Shown: piece after piece, positions 22,337 to 23,386 of the stretch | How the letters are laid out: the number at the start of each line of letters is the position of its first letter | How positions within the stretch are numbered: the first letter of the stretch is position 1 | Assembly (NCBI GenBank): GCA_963922685.1 | Contig: CAWUJM010000028.1 | Coordinates: 1-23,386 of the forward strand | Direction of reading: 5' to 3' | Length of the DNA: 23,386 nucleotides | Origin: JAHDBG01 sp963922685 | GTDB taxonomy: Bacteria; Pseudomonadota; Gammaproteobacteria; Chromatiales; Chromatiaceae | Notes under the pieces: model-generated | The model's database searches: none | What the model was told of the DNA's origin: nothing | The model's input: the letters and a program-made list of their open reading frames with translations, nothing else | Program-made: the position numbers and the translations under genes

Positions 22337-22419
22337 ACCTGCTACTCCTCATCCCGTCTGACCCAGGAGCTATGAGGTTCCACGACTTCGCACAGAATGG
22401 CGTGGTATCACCCTGAAAG

Positions 22420-22457
22420 CAGCCACGAAGGTGGCTGTACCACTTCACTGGAAAGGT
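22420..22457 (-). repeat. Divergent R2 module beside copy D, with its own hairpin
   Basis: On the minus strand ACACCTTTCCAGTGAAGTGG then TACAGCCACC aligns with the R2 module of copy B. At 22420-22437, CAGCCAC-GAAG-GTGGCTG forms a perfect 7-bp hairpin. Confidence 0.5.
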
Positions 22458-22562
22458 GTTCTCCGGTCATGGCTCTCTGAAGGCGTCTGCGGCCCGGATG
22501 GCCGCAGCCGAGCCCCCACGGATGGGTTTATGGCGTACCTCAGAGAGCCATGACCGGAGAAT
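22458..22562 (-). repeat. Structured hairpin repeat, copy D (inverted)
   Basis: The core is 22483-22537 (55 nt, reverse orientation). The arms 22459-22482 and 22538-22561 pair over 24 bp with one mismatch, and a G-U pair is possible just outside. Core hairpins in reverse are CCCA-TCCG-TGGG and CTGCGGCC-ATCCG-GGCCGCAG, both perfect. The arm middle (CCGGTCATGGC) resembles the left arm of copy A. Confidence 0.9.
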
Positions 22563-22589
22563 GCTAAGTTGACGCTATTGCCCTTGCGT

Positions 22590-22608
22590 GAGGTGGCCTG
22601 ACCACCTC
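22590..22608. repeat. Hairpin upstream of the DUF4160 gene
   Basis: GAGGTGG-CCTGA-CCACCTC, a perfect 7-bp stem with a 5-nt loop, 33 bases before the DUF4160 start. It might be an operator or leader structure for the gene pair, or another piece of repeat. Confidence 0.4.
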
Positions 22609-22641
22609 TGTGACTTTTAATAATCACCGTGAGAAATATTT

Positions 22642-22890
22642 ATGCCTGAAATCAGTCGTTTTCTTGGCATTGTGATTTTAATGTATTTTAACGAACACAA
22701 CCCGCCGCATTTTCATATACGCTACAACGAATACCGGGCAACTATGGACATCAAAAACCTGAATATTATTGCCGGATCGTTACCGGCAACAGCAGAACGT
22801 CAGGTCAGAAAATGGGCAGCAATGCATCAGGAAGAAATGTTAAACATGTGGAACACAAAAGAATTTCACAAAATAAAACCCCTGGTTTAG
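22642..22890 (+). CDS. DUF4160 domain protein
   Basis: The 82-residue protein matches the DUF4160 family pattern: MPEISRF.GI at the start, then MYFNEHNPPHFHIRYNEY (17-31 region), a DI.NL.I..G.LP strand and a C-terminal helix KWAAMHQEEMLNMW. The family's biochemical function is unknown to me. These proteins are often encoded next to DUF2442 proteins, as here, with a 13-base gap. The ATG at 22642 fits the family start; only a weak GAGAAA precedes it. The DNA is clearly more AT-rich than its neighbours (for example 18 G+C in the 60 bases 22921-22980 of the pair), and it stands between inverted repeat copies D and E, which suggests acquisition by transfer. Confidence 0.85.
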   Translation: MPEISRFLGIVILMYFNEHNPPHFHIRYNEYRATMDIKNLNIIAGSLPATAERQVRKWAAMHQEEMLNMWNTKEFHKIKPLV

Positions 22891-22903
22891 TCTGGAGTAC
22901 AAC

Positions 22904-23170
22904 ATGGAATGTATATATCTGATTGACGCACAATACAAAAAGGATTACAGAATTTTATTAAAATTTAACACGGGTGAATCAGGTGAAGTGGATCTGGAAA
23001 AAATAATTTCTGAGCATAAAATTGCAGAGCCTTTACAGGATAAAAAGATTTTTTCTGATTTTTACCTGGACACCTGGCCTACCCTGGCCTGGAAATGCGG
23101 CTTTGATATTGCGCCGGAATACTTATATTCTCTGGCAATCAGCAAGCCTGATGTTTCTGCCATCTCCTGA
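22904..23170 (+). CDS. DUF2442 domain protein
   Basis: The 88-residue protein has the DUF2442 pattern: an initial strand YLIDAQYKKDYRILLKFN, then GESGEVDLEKII, a PLQDKKIFSDFYLDT segment and WKCGFDIAPEYLYSLAI, where W..G.D.APE.LY is the family's strongest mark. The ATG at 22904 has GGAG at 22894-22897 six bases upstream, so translation should be efficient. It is the second gene of a two-gene unit with DUF4160. Such pairs are sometimes listed as candidate toxin-antitoxin or regulatory modules, but nothing in the sequence shows toxicity or DNA binding, so I leave the function open. Confidence 0.82.
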   Translation: MECIYLIDAQYKKDYRILLKFNTGESGEVDLEKIISEHKIAEPLQDKKIFSDFYLDTWPTLAWKCGFDIAPEYLYSLAISKPDVSAIS

Positions 23171-23211
23171 ATGGCACAGAATGGGTTAAATCTCAACGCT
23201 GGCTTACAGAA

Positions 23212-23237
23212 GGGGTGCGATTCAAACTGATGTGGTG
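23212..23237 (+). repeat. R3 flank module beside copy E
   Basis: GGGGTGCGATTCAAACTGAT then GTGGTG, the best copy of R3, nearly identical to 61-84 on the other strand. It ends 25 bases before the left arm of copy E. Confidence 0.65.
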
Positions 23238-23262
23238 ATTTGCTACCACAGGTTTCTGGCAA

Positions 23263-23369
23263 GCGTTATTCTGATCTGCTCTCCGAGGTACGCCATAAAC
23301 CCATCCGTGGGGGCTCGGCTGCGACCGTCCGGGCCGCAGACGCCCTCGGAGAGCAGATCAGAATAACGC
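23263..23369 (+). repeat. Structured hairpin repeat, copy E (perfect 26-bp stem)
   Basis: The core is 23289-23343 (55 nt). The arms 23263-23288 and 23344-23369 are perfectly complementary over 26 bp, starting GCGTTATTCTG and ending CTCCGAGG. Core hairpins: CCCA-TCCG-TGGG and CTGCGACC-GTCCG-GGCCGCAG (one A-C mismatch). The R2 module begins right after it and runs off the window end. Confidence 0.92.
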
Positions 23370-23386
23370 CCCGTTTGAGTGCAGTG

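Noticed and set aside
22642..23170. Calling the DUF4160-DUF2442 pair a toxin-antitoxin system
   Set aside because: Gene size and pairing alone do not show it; no toxin or DNA-binding motif is visible.
10497..23369. The repeated hairpins as a CRISPR array
   Set aside because: Copies are far apart, in both orientations, with variable arms and genes between them; there is no regular spacer length and no cas gene.
1..23386. tRNA or rRNA genes
   Set aside because: No cloverleaf with a TTCGA-type arm and CCA end, and no rRNA-like segment, was noticed on either strand.

Overview
The window looks like chromosomal DNA of a gammaproteobacterium. The protein-coding parts are moderately GC-rich. The encoded proteins (BamB, YfgM, Der, HslVU, AccA, TilS, CmoB, HisD, HisC, DnaG) match gammaproteobacterial families, and HslV has the short His-Ala-Thr-Thr leader I know from the Xanthomonas type. 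I cannot name the genus. A gene for making the compatible solute N-acetylglutaminylglutamine amide hints at salt or osmotic stress.

Layout, left to right. (1) 1-3319: the end of a structured repeat, then a plus-strand cluster of HIT hydrolase, serine acetyltransferase (cysE) and a P1B-like cation ATPase that lacks the usual Cys in its CPx position. (2) 3320-5240: a decayed stretch with two IS5-type transposase remnants on either side of an intact cmoB. (3) 5243-10442: a tight minus-strand operon hslV-hslU-yfgM-bamB-der, with overlapping starts and stops and a good candidate heat-shock promoter in front of hslV. It couples a protein-quality protease to outer-membrane/secretion quality control and ribosome assembly. 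(4) 10443-13384: a repeat-rich region around a class II amidotransferase of the AsnO/NAGGN type. (5) 13385-17205: minus-strand accA-tilS-dynamin-like GTPase. (6) 17215-22103: divergent plus-strand elyC-hisD-hisC-dnaG, an unusual home for primase. (7) 22104-23386: another repeat-rich region holding a small AT-rich DUF4160-DUF2442 gene pair.

The most interesting content is a dispersed intergenic element: five full copies (A 10497-10605, B 12973-13081, C 13245-13351, D 22458-22562, E 23263-23369) and one partial copy (F 1-29). Each full copy has a core of exactly 55 nt that can fold into two hairpins, bounded by long arms. The arms differ between copies yet remain complementary within a copy (perfect 26-bp stems in C and E). 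The two core hairpins show the same apical loop, and in copy A both loops change together while one stem keeps pairing by a double change. The hairpins sit inside a larger composite repeat with recognisable flanking modules (called R2, R3 and R4 here). One place (22183-22226) has the flanks but only a collapsed trace of the hairpin. I recall broadly similar intergenic hairpins in other gammaproteobacteria, so the family may not be wholly new, but its covariation and modular structure deserve study.
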